A stretch of 64,000 nucleotides of DNA from Isoetes taiwanensis (lineage: Eukaryota; Streptophyta; Lycopodiopsida; Isoetales; Isoetaceae). Of the stretch, positions 33,961 through 45,849 are shown in pieces. The stretch covers positions 87,141-151,140 of the forward strand of contig JAJEKV010000547.1 in NCBI GenBank assembly GCA_021234155.1, in the 5' to 3' direction. How positions within the stretch are numbered: position 1 is the first letter of the stretch; each line of letters begins with the position of its first letter. The notes under the pieces were generated by a model that ran no database searches, was not told the origin of the DNA, and saw only the letters and a program-made list of their open reading frames with translations. The position numbers and the translations under genes were made by a program.

Positions 33961-34454
33961 TGTCGTGAACCCTCATAAAAGAACAAAAGAAATCACAGGT
34001 AGGGAGAGTGTGCAAGGTACTTGGGAGGAGCCCAGCGCCCAGGATCGGCCAAGGGAGATCGCCCAGGAGACAGGCAAGAACAAAGACGGATGCTGAAACT
34101 CCAAGGCTGGCGTTACGAACCCCAGGGTCAGGGTTCGACAGGAAGGAGATACCTCCGCTAACCACCATCCCAGAATGTGATCGGAGTTCCTTCCACTCCA
34201 CTTGGGATGGGGTCCATGCTCAGAGTATCAGCGCGCCAGCAGGAGGTTCTGGGGCAGAACCTCCCGAAAAACAGCCCGCTTCTGAAAGATATGAGGGAAT
34301 AATGCACAACAAATGGTGGCGCACTTAGCAAGGTGTGTGACTACGCAATTCTGATTGCGGTCAAACTTTCTCTTCCATAGTGTCTAGCGATGACCATCTT
34401 GTACACTCTACAGTATAATGTTAAGTATGATATAAAAGCCGTATGGTCATCACA
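33961..34454 (-). repeat. Chromovirus 5' LTR (element orientation)
   Basis: Starts TGTCGTGAAC and ends GGTCATCACA. No standard Met-tRNA primer site is seen beside it; the adjoining minus-strand bases AATTGAACCGCAACCCC were not matched to a tRNA. Confidence 0.85.
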
Positions 34455-35170
34455 ATGATCTTCGATAATGAGGGAAGGAACCAAATCCTAAGTGTCATTT
34501 TTGAGCGATAGAATCTATTTAAATTGGTCCATTGCACTGCTGTCATTGAGGTGCGGCAACACATGAAATAGCCTCCACGATAGGCCCCGGTGGAGTTGGG
34601 ATAATATCAGCACCACAAAACTCCATAATCTGGGCATAATTTGACATAAAGCAAACTAACTTTGAGGGAGGAAAATGTTTCCTTTTTCTCGACCAAGTTC
34701 TTCTTCAACTCCTCCTTGATGGGGATGGTCAAAATCACCCCCCTAGATCGGATGGATCAAGATCTCCTCCTTGTTCGGATGTATCAAGATAAATTAGGTG
34801 ATTAAGCTTGAGGGATGTTGTAAGCCTTTGCGGTTCTAGAACATTGCAAGTCTTGGGCTGCTACAAGTGTTGGAATGTGAAATTGAGTCAGATGGATTAG
34901 AAGCTATGACATCATCACATTATCTATGGATATCAATAAATTCCACATTAGGAGTTTTGAACCTTCTTTGAAATCTTTGAAACATCTTCATGGAAATAAC
35001 ATCTAACTAATACAAGCTTCTTGGTATCCGGATCAACCAGGCTATAACCATGCTTGAACTGGTCGGGAGAAACCCACAAAGATCATTTTTCTTCTTTGTG
35101 AACCAAGTCAAAAGCCTTGAATTGCGGGCAACAAAGATATATTCAATGGTCTCAATGTTGTTGGAGCAAA
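34455..35170 (-). pseudogene. Copia element continued: RT start and integrase C-terminus
   Basis: Directly beyond the chromovirus, the minus strand reads SLKNDT, a stop in place of Trp, then DLVPSLIIEDH, the KNDTWDLVPLP motif that precedes the WVYK motif found at 28780 on the far side. Further up, VSPDQFKHGYSLVDPDTKKL followed by VLVRCYFHED (about 34990-35080) is the integrase C-terminal region. Order and strand therefore show one Copia element split by the chromovirus. The integrase catalytic core was not found with confidence upstream. Confidence 0.82.
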
Positions 35171-35800
35171 AGATCACAATAATGAAATTCGATAGGTCTA
35201 GTGGAAGACGGTGATGTTGGGTTTGATTGGAGGAAAGATTGGAGGGAAGACCTTGGTGAAGGATTCTCCATACTAGGATTTGAAGCTTAGGCTAGGCATA
35301 AGAAGATCATATGGTCTTAAGGATCTTGGTAAAGCACTTCTTACAAAATATAGAAGTCTGGGCATGCTTCTAAGGCTTGGCCGGGGAGCAACTATATGGG
35401 CTTTTTAACAATATATACCTATCATGCCATCTATTGTTCCATAAGGGTTTCAGCTATCAAGACATTCATTAACGTTGTGCATCTTAGCAAGAACTTTGTT
35501 ACTAAATGACTCTATCATGGAAAGGCCATTGAGATTGTTCTTCTTCCCAAGTTTTTCCATCACGGTACCTTTCTAAAGATCTTTGATCTTTGATATTCAA
35601 CATTTGTCCATTTCGGATCAAGACTTCATTATCCTCATTAGAAAAGATAATGACCAAAAGATAGATATATCTCCACATTGACATCCGGTCCTTCGAGAAT
35701 AATTGAGGAGATCCTATTCAAGCCTTCATGAGATTTTGATACCTAGAAGTGTTGGTGGTGAATTGGGAATAAGCAAAGTTTGAAAGATCATGCTTGATGG
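35171..35800. other. Unassigned retroelement DNA
   Basis: Between Copia integrase and the LINE tail. A minus-strand frame at 35502-35684 (ending KTWEEEQSQWPFHDRVI) is protein-like but not recognised; it could belong to either neighbour. Confidence 0.35.
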
Positions 35801-35819
35801 TCTTTGATGTTGAAGAGGA

Positions 35820-38100
35820 TTCTAAACGTATCTAGTATCTAATGAATTTCAAAGCAGGGAATGAGAACCATGGATAGCCTTCGGATATGTTACCCCTAGC
35901 AGCTTGAGCTTGCAAAAATAGATCCTTGCAGCCTAGACCTCTTGATTTTCTTGGATGAGTGATTTCTTCCCAGTTCACCATATCATGCATTTTAGATATA
36001 TTCTTTAAGAATTCTCTCAAACTTCTTATAGGATTTTTAAATGGAATCGAGGGCCAATCAGGGTAAACATGTCTTGGCAGAATGGGTTTGAAAAGATTAC
36101 GCCTACAAATGAAATGGTATTATTGACCAACTTTTCTTGATTCACGATTTATTATAGGGCCCTGAGCTTTGAGTGTTTTAGGTTAATTGCAAGAGAAAGG
36201 CCAAGCAAAGTGATGGCTTGGTGAGCAGGGGTGGTCTTGATGCCATGAGTGTTCATAGTGGGATTAGGGTTCTTCCAAAGGATGCTACATTTGTCAAGGT
36301 TAAGCTTGACCCCGGTATTCCAAATTCTGCCTGTTGTAATAGCGTTGGATATGTATTCTTCTTTAGCTTCAAGGATAATGAATGTCTCATCTGCATATTA
36401 GAGGGTGTTCCTCCATGTCTGGCATTTTGAGGCCTTTTATTTCGTTAATCCCATGGAGCAGATCAGGATTTCTGCCACAAATAGAAAGAGATAAAGGTGA
36501 CACCCTTATGCATTACCTTCTGAATGGGAAAAAATTGATGGGAGCCATTGATAAAGGAGGAAGCTGAATAGAGTATTTTTGTTTAGTCCCATAGCCTTAT
36601 CCACGGGTGGAAGTCCAAATGGAGCATGGCTTTTTGAAGAAATCCCATCTGATGGAGTCAAATGCTCTCTTGAAATCAAGATTCATGATGGGCAGTTTTG
36701 ATGAGACAGCCGGTTCTAGTGGAGAGCTTGATTGGTAAATGTAGTTGTCGAAATATATGTTTGGAAGAAATCGCATTGATTGCTCTTGATGTTATTTTTT
36801 GGTTGCCACATTATTCTACAAGCTACAATGTTGGCAATGATTTTATAGATATACTATTGGCGAAGGAGAAGCGGACCTCCATTGGTTATCTTGGTTTTAC
36901 TAACCTTAGGAATTAAGACAATACAAAACTAGGGAAAAGGGATGAGACTAGGGTTTGAAAAAATCCTTTTCCTTTTTTCCTGAAGAATACAAAAGAATTG
37001 GTGGGAACACACATCTAGACCAAGGCTTTTTCCCTTTTTGCATAGGATGAGACTAGGGGTGATGCGAGGAAAATATTATTTTGGCGGCTTACTCTTTGAT
37101 TAAGGGATTATCTTCAAGAGCTTTTATAGGTGAGGGAAGTTTTTCTTGATTTCATTATCAAATTGTTACCTTTACCATAGAACTTGTTAATGGCATTGTT
37201 AGTGAGCTTCATTTTAGCTAGCTTGAAGAATATCTTTGAGCTTGACTAATCTAGATTATGGAAGTACTTGACCTGCGATACTGAGGGCCATTCCCTAACT
37301 TCTCTTTCTTCAATAGCTTCATATATGATTCTCGACTCAATTTCTTGCCTTGTGGAGGGAGTTTGCTTCCGGGTTGTTTTGAAATCTTTTGCTGACATTC
37401 TTGATGGGAAATTATAAGGCACTTTTCTAAATAAACTTCTATGATATTCTTTTTCTCCATTGCTTAATCCATATTTCAGGCTTTAACTTCTTGCTCTTGA
37501 ATTGATGGTCTCCTCTGATGTTTGGGATAGCATGGAAAAGCGAGACTTGTTATTGAAGGTATCCGGTTAAGCTTGAGCGGTGAGTTGGATTTGAGTCTAG
37601 AAGATACTCATTAGGCGTGGCCAAAAATTTGAGGCGGTGGTCAGGATAATGGCTTCATCACTAATTATGTCGGCCAGTTGTCTAGAAAGCGACATTGGGA
37701 TTGAAAATATAAAATGCATCCAAAGTGTAATATGTTCTATTGTTTTCCTCACAAACATTATCTCAAGAGTATTTAGAGTTGGAGGAAAAGAATCTGAGAT
37801 AAGTTGTTCCCCATTGATCATCTCATCCTAAGTATTGTGCTCTTCTCTGAACATGTTAATCTCTTATTGCCAAACTTTGTTTCCCGGTTAGGGGAGTGTT
37901 ATTCGGGTCCCAGGTGAGAATCAATCTTGGATGTCCAGTTCTTAATATCATTTTTGTGGGTGGGGGGTTATCTTTGGTAGTAGGAGCATAGATGTTGATA
38001 AAAAACCAAGTTTTCGCCCCATCATGGTTCAATTTGATAGATTGCTAATTGTTGGAATGATGTTGTGCATTTAAGAAAACATCTATATTTTTCAAATGGT
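35820..38100 (-). pseudogene. LINE ORF2 remnant: endonuclease, reverse transcriptase, C-terminus
   Basis: On the minus strand from high to low: endonuclease fragments (FFINIYAPTTKDN near 38000; FSRQLADIISDEAIILTT near 37650-37700), RT (NSIYKIIANIVACR in mixed frames near 36830; LDFKRAFDSIRWDFFKK near 36650), catalytic box YADET at 36383-36397, then a post-RT tail (MVNWEEITHPRKSRGLGCKD near 35930-35980). In the catalytic box the second Asp is Glu, which would disable polymerisation. Many frameshifts. It covers most of ORF2, so it is less truncated than the 3.3-kb LINE; ORF1 was not seen. Confidence 0.83.
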
Positions 38101-39115
38101 AGCTATTCCTCCTTTGGGACAGCCCTTGAGCTGGAATGAAAATAGAGGAGAATCGGTGGATATCAATTCTCAAGGTGTTGCTTCAAAAGAGGTGATGTTC
38201 CTAAAGCAGGATCAAGGTGATAATTCTTCTTCTCTTGACTTGCCCTTTTATCCCCTACGGGGTTCTAAAAGTAATGATTCTTATTGGGAAGAATTAGGGA
38301 AAGAGAATCGGAAAGGCGGAGGATCAACATGAATGGCAATTTCAAGTGTTAAAGAATGGATGGGAATCTAGGGACATCCTTATAATTTTGCTTTATTCCT
38401 AGCTTTTGGATTTACGAGAGTCACAGGATGTTGCTTATATTACTTGGAAGATATTTAGAGCCATCGGTATTGTCTTGAATAGGCACTTTTCAGAAGTTTG
38501 GACTTGTCCCCATGCGGATTACGGTTAAAAGAAAACAAAAGTTTTCTATGGCTATATTTTGAGCAATGTCACTTACTTGAATGGTCTTTGGAGATTGTGA
38601 ATCTTTGCTTATTGTTGAGGTTGCTTATTACATTTAGCATCGGGGTTGGATTGCAAAAGGCAATGAAGATCCCTAGAATATTCTAGCGTTAGAGTCATCA
38701 TTACCACTATGAAAGTGAGTCTTTGTAGTGCGGACTCAAATCCTCGGACAGGGGATGGTGCGAGGAGGAGGGAGGGATCAATGGGTGAGGGAGTGTCACA
38801 AGTGGATGAATGTGGAGTTCACAAGATTGAAGAAGATTGGAGCTCATTTTTGCAAGGGATTTTTCTTCTTGAGGCACTAGTTTGTGAGATGGTGTTTACG
38901 ATAACACCTCCTCTTGGTCTAAGAAGCATTACGATTTTGTTCTTTCTAGACTAGAGGATTGTTTTTTTAGCGAGGCAAAATCCTAATGTAATCTTCTTGA
39001 TTGTAAAAAGTTTGATAAATCTTTAGATGTCATCGGGCTACAAAAGGCTCTTTCATTTTCTGAAAATTATCTTCATTGTTGATCATGGGATAGGTTCAAT
39101 ACTATATCGTTTTGC

Positions 39116-39337
39116 TCATGAATTTGAAGATATGGCAGAAATTTGAAGTATAGTCGTCAAAAACATTTCCGGCGAGAAATTTACCGGCTTAATGGGACTA
39201 ACACAGCATGGGGCAGTGAGGGCGTCAAAGCTTGTTAATGAAAAAGTGTATAATGAACTTTCCTTTTTTAGATCCTTAAGGCACACAAGACAATCCTTCT
39301 TCAATGTCTCAAGGTGACCAGGAATCCCATCTGGCAT
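39116..39337 (-). pseudogene. Possible Copia gag-pre-integrase fragment
   Basis: The minus-strand frame begins MPDGIPGHLETLKKDCLVCL, reminiscent of the C-x2-C zinc region before Copia integrase (GLP…CPIC). The match is short and the rest does not follow the family. If right, it may be the 5' continuation of the Copia element at 27-35 kb, separated by the LINE. Confidence 0.3.
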
Positions 39338-39599
39338 ATCAAGTGAGACTTTGAATGAGGTGTGAGTTTTTGCCTAAGTGTTTGAGCGTAGCGGTTGCCG
39401 GTGGCTTTCAAAAGAATACATGCCATTGGAAATTACCATTGGCATGTCCAAGGGTACAAAAAGGTTACCCAATCCATGCATTGGCGACTCTTTGTCACCC
39501 CAAAGAAAGTAGTTGGTATGCATTGCACAGAAGAAAGCATGGTTGGTAGGCTTCTTTGACTCCAAGCGTGGCGGCTATGATCCTGTTCATCATCTCGGG

Positions 39600-42500
39600 A
39601 CATCCATTACCAAGAAAAGAAGTCACATCATATATAGAGATGCTGGAATGGCCAAGTCAATGGATTCATACCTATAACTTGTTAAGATTGTAGAATGGGA
39701 GAATTAATCTTATTGGCGGATCCCAAAAGGCACGGTTCGTTATGTTCTACATTTCTATATTGAAGGAAAAGATTCCATAGCACTGGTAAAGAATCTTCCC
39801 GAAAAATACGTTCATGCTGTTTCACAAAATCTTTATTCCTATCACTCCTCATGTACCAGTTTAACTTCGTTGTCTTTTATGTCTCTGCTTTTAATTCTCA
39901 TGAGATTACAATACCTATGCGCGCCACTTCTTAACCAATGCAGTGCGTTTGTCTATGCGCGCTAGCATCGCCTTTCTTATACCATCACACGCTTGTCATG
40001 GCGCCCAGCAAAACCAATCTGGTCATTGTGTCTATGCGTGCATAGCAACGCCGTCAACGATTATGATATTGAAAAATGTCTTTGATTTTGGGATCAAACC
40101 AACTCAGCAATTACGAAACACGAGAGAGGCTCAAGCCCTGGAAAGAAAGCTTGCAAAACACGGAAAAATAACGAAGGGCACCATGAATACACATATGCAG
40201 CGAAGCTTGTGATCATACGGATCAAAGAGCGCCCACTTCCTCATTTTTATAAATATTCCCTAAGATTTTATGATAAAACTTCTTGGGGTGCATCTAACAG
40301 TTGGTGCTTTAGTTTTATGTAGTGAAAGTCTTGATATTTGATACCCCAAATATACCGTTGATCCTAACCTCGCGGTGACAATCTTTGAGACAAGATTCTT
40401 CCGGCGAGAGTTGCCAGCCCGATTAACTTCTGGGCTAGACAATACAAGTAGGAAAACCAAAACCAAGTTCTGGCCTGGAAGGAATAAATAAAGGGAGGAG
40501 AGACCCCAAGGGTGAGAAAATGAGGACCTTTGGTCTCGAGATACTGAAAAGCACTTGGCCAAAGCTGGAATTTCCTTGAAGCGATTGCTAGATGATATGG
40601 GATGCGCACCCTTTGATTTCAAAAAAGCGAATGAATACTTCCCTTTTGCCGGATTAAAGAGATCAAATAAGCTGCATCTTCAATGATCTTAATTCATCTG
40701 ATGTAATTGCGGATTTTTGTCCAATTGCCAGCTCACGCTCCCGGGTTCCATCCGCCATTTTATCTAGAATCGGATATGTCCAGCCATCCGGATGGGCTTG
40801 ACAAAGGTTAAATCAATTCTCATTATTTAAAAGAGAAAAGCAAGACGATGCATAGAAGATATAGGCAGCAATAGCTCTTCGGATAGCGCTGAAGATAGAT
40901 TGAAGCTTATATTAATCTGGACTGCATTGTTGGAGTAATGTTCCTCTTGATTCAAAGGAAGATCAAGTTAGTAATTTGAATCACTTATGAGCCAGGAAGC
41001 ATAAAATGAGAGACTCGCTCTGACCATAAAGCAGTTCTCGAGTTAGCAGAGATATCCAAATTCGGAAACTCTTTGGACAATTCCTCTTTTCGTCTTTAGA
41101 AGTTAGCAAAATATTTGAAGAATTTCATGAGATTTAAAGACTTGACAATAAAAGGTTCAATCAGTTGGTGTCGGGTACCACTTAAGATTTGTGATGGTTT
41201 TCAATGTATTCGTATGTGGTCATTACCTTTAACACATCGCTAACATCTTATGATTATCTCTCTTTAATGCAATCATCAATCTATTAGCAACAAATGCTTA
41301 CGACATAAAGAATGTAATTAGATCGAGGAAATTCAATAAAATTTGTTCAAAGCAGTGGCTCCCAACTTCCAAACCATGGACATTGTATGCATTGACAAAC
41401 TAGTCGAGACCATAACGTGGGGTCCAGCAAACTATTTTCAGATGAGTTCTCTTCCCTATTTAGGAACTGCACACGAAACAAAAGCGTTATGGATACTGAT
41501 GGCACAATACGCAATAATCCTGCGCTACTTTAGGTACTTGACTGGCCTTCATCCACTAGCAATCGAATCTGCACAAATATACAGCATCTTTTGGTCAATT
41601 AGGTATCTTCAGAAAGGTCAAAATTTGGCTTTACTTGTGCATGATCGATGGAGCCAATGTTTTAAAGGTTAGGCAGGAAAAGCATTTTTTATGCGCTCAT
41701 GGGTCCTTGATTGAAGCCTACAGTCAACTCAAATTGTCAAGTGTGCAGGACTTGGCGATTTTCACAAGTTGGAATAGTTGACTTGGGCATCTACTGGGTT
41801 CTTTCTCAAGAGGGTGTTGCAAATCTTCAAGGAAATGCTTTGTAACTTCCTGGGCATCAATTGGTGCCATGAACAACAGGAACAAGGACAAGGTCCCCTC
41901 TTGTCTACTATCAACATGGAGAAAAGGCATAAGTTAGGTGTTTAAGTACAATGAGGAAAGAACTAATTTGGTGGGAAATTTTCTTTAAGAAAGGCACATT
42001 GTTAGGTCATAGAAGCAACATCTCTTTTAGTTTCGCTGTTAGCCAAACCTCTCCTCATCTGGGATGCCAGGGGTGCAGAAGAATCAGGTTGTCTGTCATT
42101 ATCAACAGGGCTTGGGTCGACCGTGCAATGTGCCTCGGATCTCGGCGTGCACTCAAGAAAAAAGCAAGGTCAAACTCGGAGAAACTTGCGGATCTATAGA
42201 GAAAGGGATGCTAGTAGTTGTACCTTCAGCAGCGACAGCGAAGCGATCCTTTTGGGTTACAAGGGGTTGAGCATTGTTTATAAGACAACCTACACCACTG
42301 GTGATAAAGTTCTTTGGTATGCCACTAAGGATCGGGATCATTGACCAGTCGGTATGATCACCTTGATAATTCTTTAAGAAGAGAAGGAAAACAATGAATA
42401 AGAATCACTTAGACGACACAGATGAAACTAAAACTCAAGTCTTGGCTTTACGATTTTCACGTTAGCGTTGATAGCAGTTCATGAGGAGCAACGGTAAACG

Positions 42501-44500
42501 TGAAGTCTTCTGCGAGGGATAAGCGAGGGCGAAGCCCGAACAAGATGAGGGCAGCGTGCGTGATTAGCTCTTCCACCACTTCAGCGACGATGAGGGTGAC
42601 AATGAGGGAGGTGATGACCCGGTCGCGAAGGGAGTTGATGAAAGTGCGAGACATTCAATACACCGCTCTTCTTGAGAAATAAGCTACTCGTGTAATTTAA
42701 GTATTTATGCAATTTGTACATGACTGGATTTGTACAATGTTTGTCTCTTTCAAACTTAGGATCCTACTATCTGCAGCATAGCATTTAATTTTGTTTCTTT
42801 TAATTTTGTGCCTTGCCCATGCAGCACTTTCTTATATCTTTCTTTGCTCGAACAATAGAAAGTATATCTGGCTCATTTAATATTTAGGTCTTTAAAATTT
42901 GTCAAAATTTGTTGGTTGTTTCATTTGCCACTTTGTGTGTCGAAAACAACTTCAAGTGGGTGTGTTTTCTACCTAAAATAGGATATCAAATTAACGAGGA
43001 GCCAACTTTTTAATTTTGGCCCTAAAATAGCTACGGTCAATGAAGCATACGGGGTCATTTTTAAATTGACCCTCAAAAATATCTGAATTTTAAGATATTT
43101 TAGGGAATCTTCTGAAAGATACTTTTACAGCCAATGCAAGCGCAAGTCATTGTGGTACATTTTTTACAATTCTGTTCATTCTTGTCCGGCCTCACCGGCT
43201 CAGCACACCACACGCTTCACTTGTTCTAGCATGTTCTCTACTCTCTGCACCCATTTTGTTGCCTGGGCTCCCACGATGGTGGGTGGGAAGGGGGCACAAA
43301 GCCATCTGTGGTTCTCAGCAGAGGAAGAAGTTCCCGGTTCATCGGCCCTTTTTTCCACTTTCGGGAAATAGTCTCTTGATGAGGCGTACTCGGTGTGAGA
43401 CATACTTTTGTTTCAGCACGGTTTGTAGAAGCTGAGTTTGTTTGTTCAACGCTTTGCGGCACATTAACTATGCAAAATAAAACACTCTAATATGACATAT
43501 AAGTTACAAAAGAAATCAAGTGCAAAGCGAAAACAAATACATAAGGCATTTGCCAATGATGTTTTATCAGGTAGCTGCCTAAAACTGAATTGTTCAATCC
43601 GTGGAATTTTGATATATGGCATACAAGAGCTCATAAATGGCATGACTTGAATCCCGACTTAGTCGACATTCACTTTCCTAACTTGACTTGAGGATCAATC
43701 ACGGATTCCATTTGAGATCTTGTAAATGTGTTGGAAGCGATTTGATACTCCGCGCCAGGTGTTCGATGGTTCCGGATCTTGCGTGCCTTATCTCATATTA
43801 AGTTCAGGCACAAATCAGCGGTGGCGGTCTAGTAGGCTGGAGTCGAAATCAGGCCTTGCATTCCTATCTTGATTTCCATCTCTTTGGGACCCCAGCCACA
43901 AAATCATGCATGTACGGATGAAGGCAGGTCTTTCACATTCTCAATATAGTCTTTTGCAGTACCGTCCATGCCTTTGGCAGCTTCCGCTTGTTGGCTCTCA
44001 TGGCATCCTTTCTTCTCTGAAGTCCCGGATACAATATAAATAGCTGAGGATCCGCTGCGCCGCTGCTCCTGCTGTCAAAGTAGGCGGGACATTGCAGGGT
44101 GCAAGTCCATGTAAATGGTGCTCTTTAGCCAAACTTGGCAACCATGACATAGTTGAATCACCCTCTTCGAGCAACATACTAACTCTCTTAGCCTCAGTCG
44201 CTCAGAAAACTGGTATTGACCTCCACATTAAACATACTAATCTTTAAATGCATTACCATAATAGCATTATCTCCATGATGTACAAAAGATGCACAAGAAC
44301 CCCATTCAACCAAAATATCAACTGTTCGCTTTTAAAATCGGTTGCGACCCAATGCGAAGCGTTATCGTAGGCCATATCTTTGCATTGCGACTCCTCATGC
44401 CTTTCATCTAGCCCTTTACTATCACACTTAGAACCCTCATTACTGGCACATGTGCGTCGAGCAAATTTTCGCATGGGACTACCATCTTTAGAAAACTAGA
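39600..44500. other. No recognisable gene
   Basis: Frames of 80-120 codons are open in places (40260-40622 minus; 41343-41672 plus) without motifs that I recognise. I treat them as chance or as decayed mobile DNA. Confidence 0.4.
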
Positions 44501-44519
44501 ACTCAAAATATTGCATTTG

Positions 44520-45240
44520 TACACCGTTCCATATGTATTTCACGGCAGACAATTCTAATCTGTTGATTATCAGAGGAATCTACCATTGCAAACCATATAG
44601 TCTTGGCATCTACCCTTGCTGCTTTTGCTGCTCGGTCCCCAAGGCGTTTGGCTCTAATAGTTTGTGCCAACACTTTTGCAACGGTGGGGTTGATGGGTTT
44701 TAACTTTCTAAGCTTCGATTAATCCAAAATTGTATTCCGTACAGCAGCCTTACTAACTTCTAGAAGGTTCTCAAGCGAGGACTAGATTAAATTTGCTGCA
44801 TCATATTTCCGGTTATGCGGATACATTTATCAATATCCGGGCATACCGGGTCACCTTTCCGGTTCAGCTCTAACATCATTCAAGGCCCCAGCTCTCAGTC
44901 CTTTCATGAGAGTTGAGTGGAGTCACAGCCATCCTTAGGTAAAGCCGGTAACTCTAACTCAGATGGGGTGGTAACTGAAGTCGCTCGCAAAGCCAATTTA
45001 TCCATGGATTCTTAGATAGCAGCTATTGTAGTCTTGATGCCTTGGTGGGGACTCTGAGTTCTGCGTATGAGCCCTCGCTTCTAGCCTAGAGATCCTTCAG
45101 GTTTAGCAGGGCCTCGGCTACAGCTAGGTCGGCTCTTTGGCCCAGCATGATTCATGGCGGTTTTAGGCTGTGTGGCCCCTGTGTCGCGTTGTCGGCGACT
45201 GGCGGCAGTACCTAAAGTTTAGATTGGAAAAACTCCCTGC
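44520..45240 (-). pseudogene. Coding-like stretch of unknown origin
   Basis: On the minus strand three consecutive segments look protein-derived: MDKLALRATSVTTPSELELP (about 44955-45015), MMLELNRKGDPVCPDIDKCI (about 44825-44885) and NPTVAKVLAQTIRAKRLGDR followed by AAKAARVDAKTIWFAMVDSS (about 44570-44690). Stops and frame changes separate them. Charged and alanine-rich composition would suit a capsid (gag) protein, but no family is recognised. Confidence 0.3.
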
Positions 45241-45799
45241 ATTGAGTCAGTCGTGGTCGTAATATAATTCATTGGATTCAAATGGCTGCTAGATTTCAGT
45301 TGGTTCAGCAGGTTAGGCGCCTGAAATGCATTTCTCTAAATGAAGTTTAAGTTATGATCATTCATTCGCGAAACTTTCCTCCCGTTGTAAAACTCAATAC
45401 GACGTATTGCCTTGACCATATGGCGGACTCACGGATGCCAGCAAATATATACCAATCTTATATTAGTATTGGACTTTCTCATCGTGGAAACCTTTACCAT
45501 AAAACTAAGATGCTTATCTTATTAAAATATCCTCTACAATCTTCCATGAGTACAACTTCCCACGCTTCAGAAGCTGCGTGTCCAAACCAACGGCACGAGG
45601 AGGGGCTATACACCTCAAGCAGAGGTCGAGCCCTAACAATCCACCGACGCCGGCAATGACACCCACCACGGCATGCAATTCAATGCTGCTTTTGAGGCGA
45701 GGATCACTACCTCAGCAGGAATCGCCAAAACACTTCGCTAAATCTCTCTTCAACCTAATATTACTCTGTTGTGGAGTAAAGGTGGGCAACAAGGTTGCC

Positions 45800-45842
45800 T
45801 TTTTCTTTTTATTTTTTCTTTTTTTTTTTTTTAATTTCTTTT
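45800..45842. repeat. T-rich low-complexity tract
   Basis: Mostly T with single C or A interruptions; could be the tail of a minus-strand retroposed sequence, but nothing adjacent supports that. Confidence 0.7.
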
Positions 45843-45849
45843 CGTCATT

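Larger units (their letters stand above)
28796..34454 (-). mobile_element. Ty3/gypsy chromovirus, LTR to LTR, degenerate
   Basis: A 5.66-kb element bounded by two related LTRs: 28796-29283 (488 bp) and 33961-34454 (494 bp), both TGTC…TCACA. On the minus strand the order is LTR, GC-richer gag region (about 33.9-32.2 kb), RT (32.06-31.6), RNase H (31.1-30.85), integrase (about 30.8-29.7), chromodomain (29.5-29.3), LTR. This is the canonical Ty3/gypsy order. All domains carry frameshifts and stops, and the LTRs are clearly diverged, so it is old and dead. The 5-bp flanks ACGAC (28791-28795) and ATGAT (34455-34459) differ only by two C/T changes and probably are the target duplication. It interrupts a Copia RT gene. 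Confidence 0.88.

Noticed and set aside
33472-34328. Several long plus-strand frames in the GC-rich area
   Set aside because: They lie inside the minus-strand chromovirus and its LTR; GC-rich DNA opens frames by chance.
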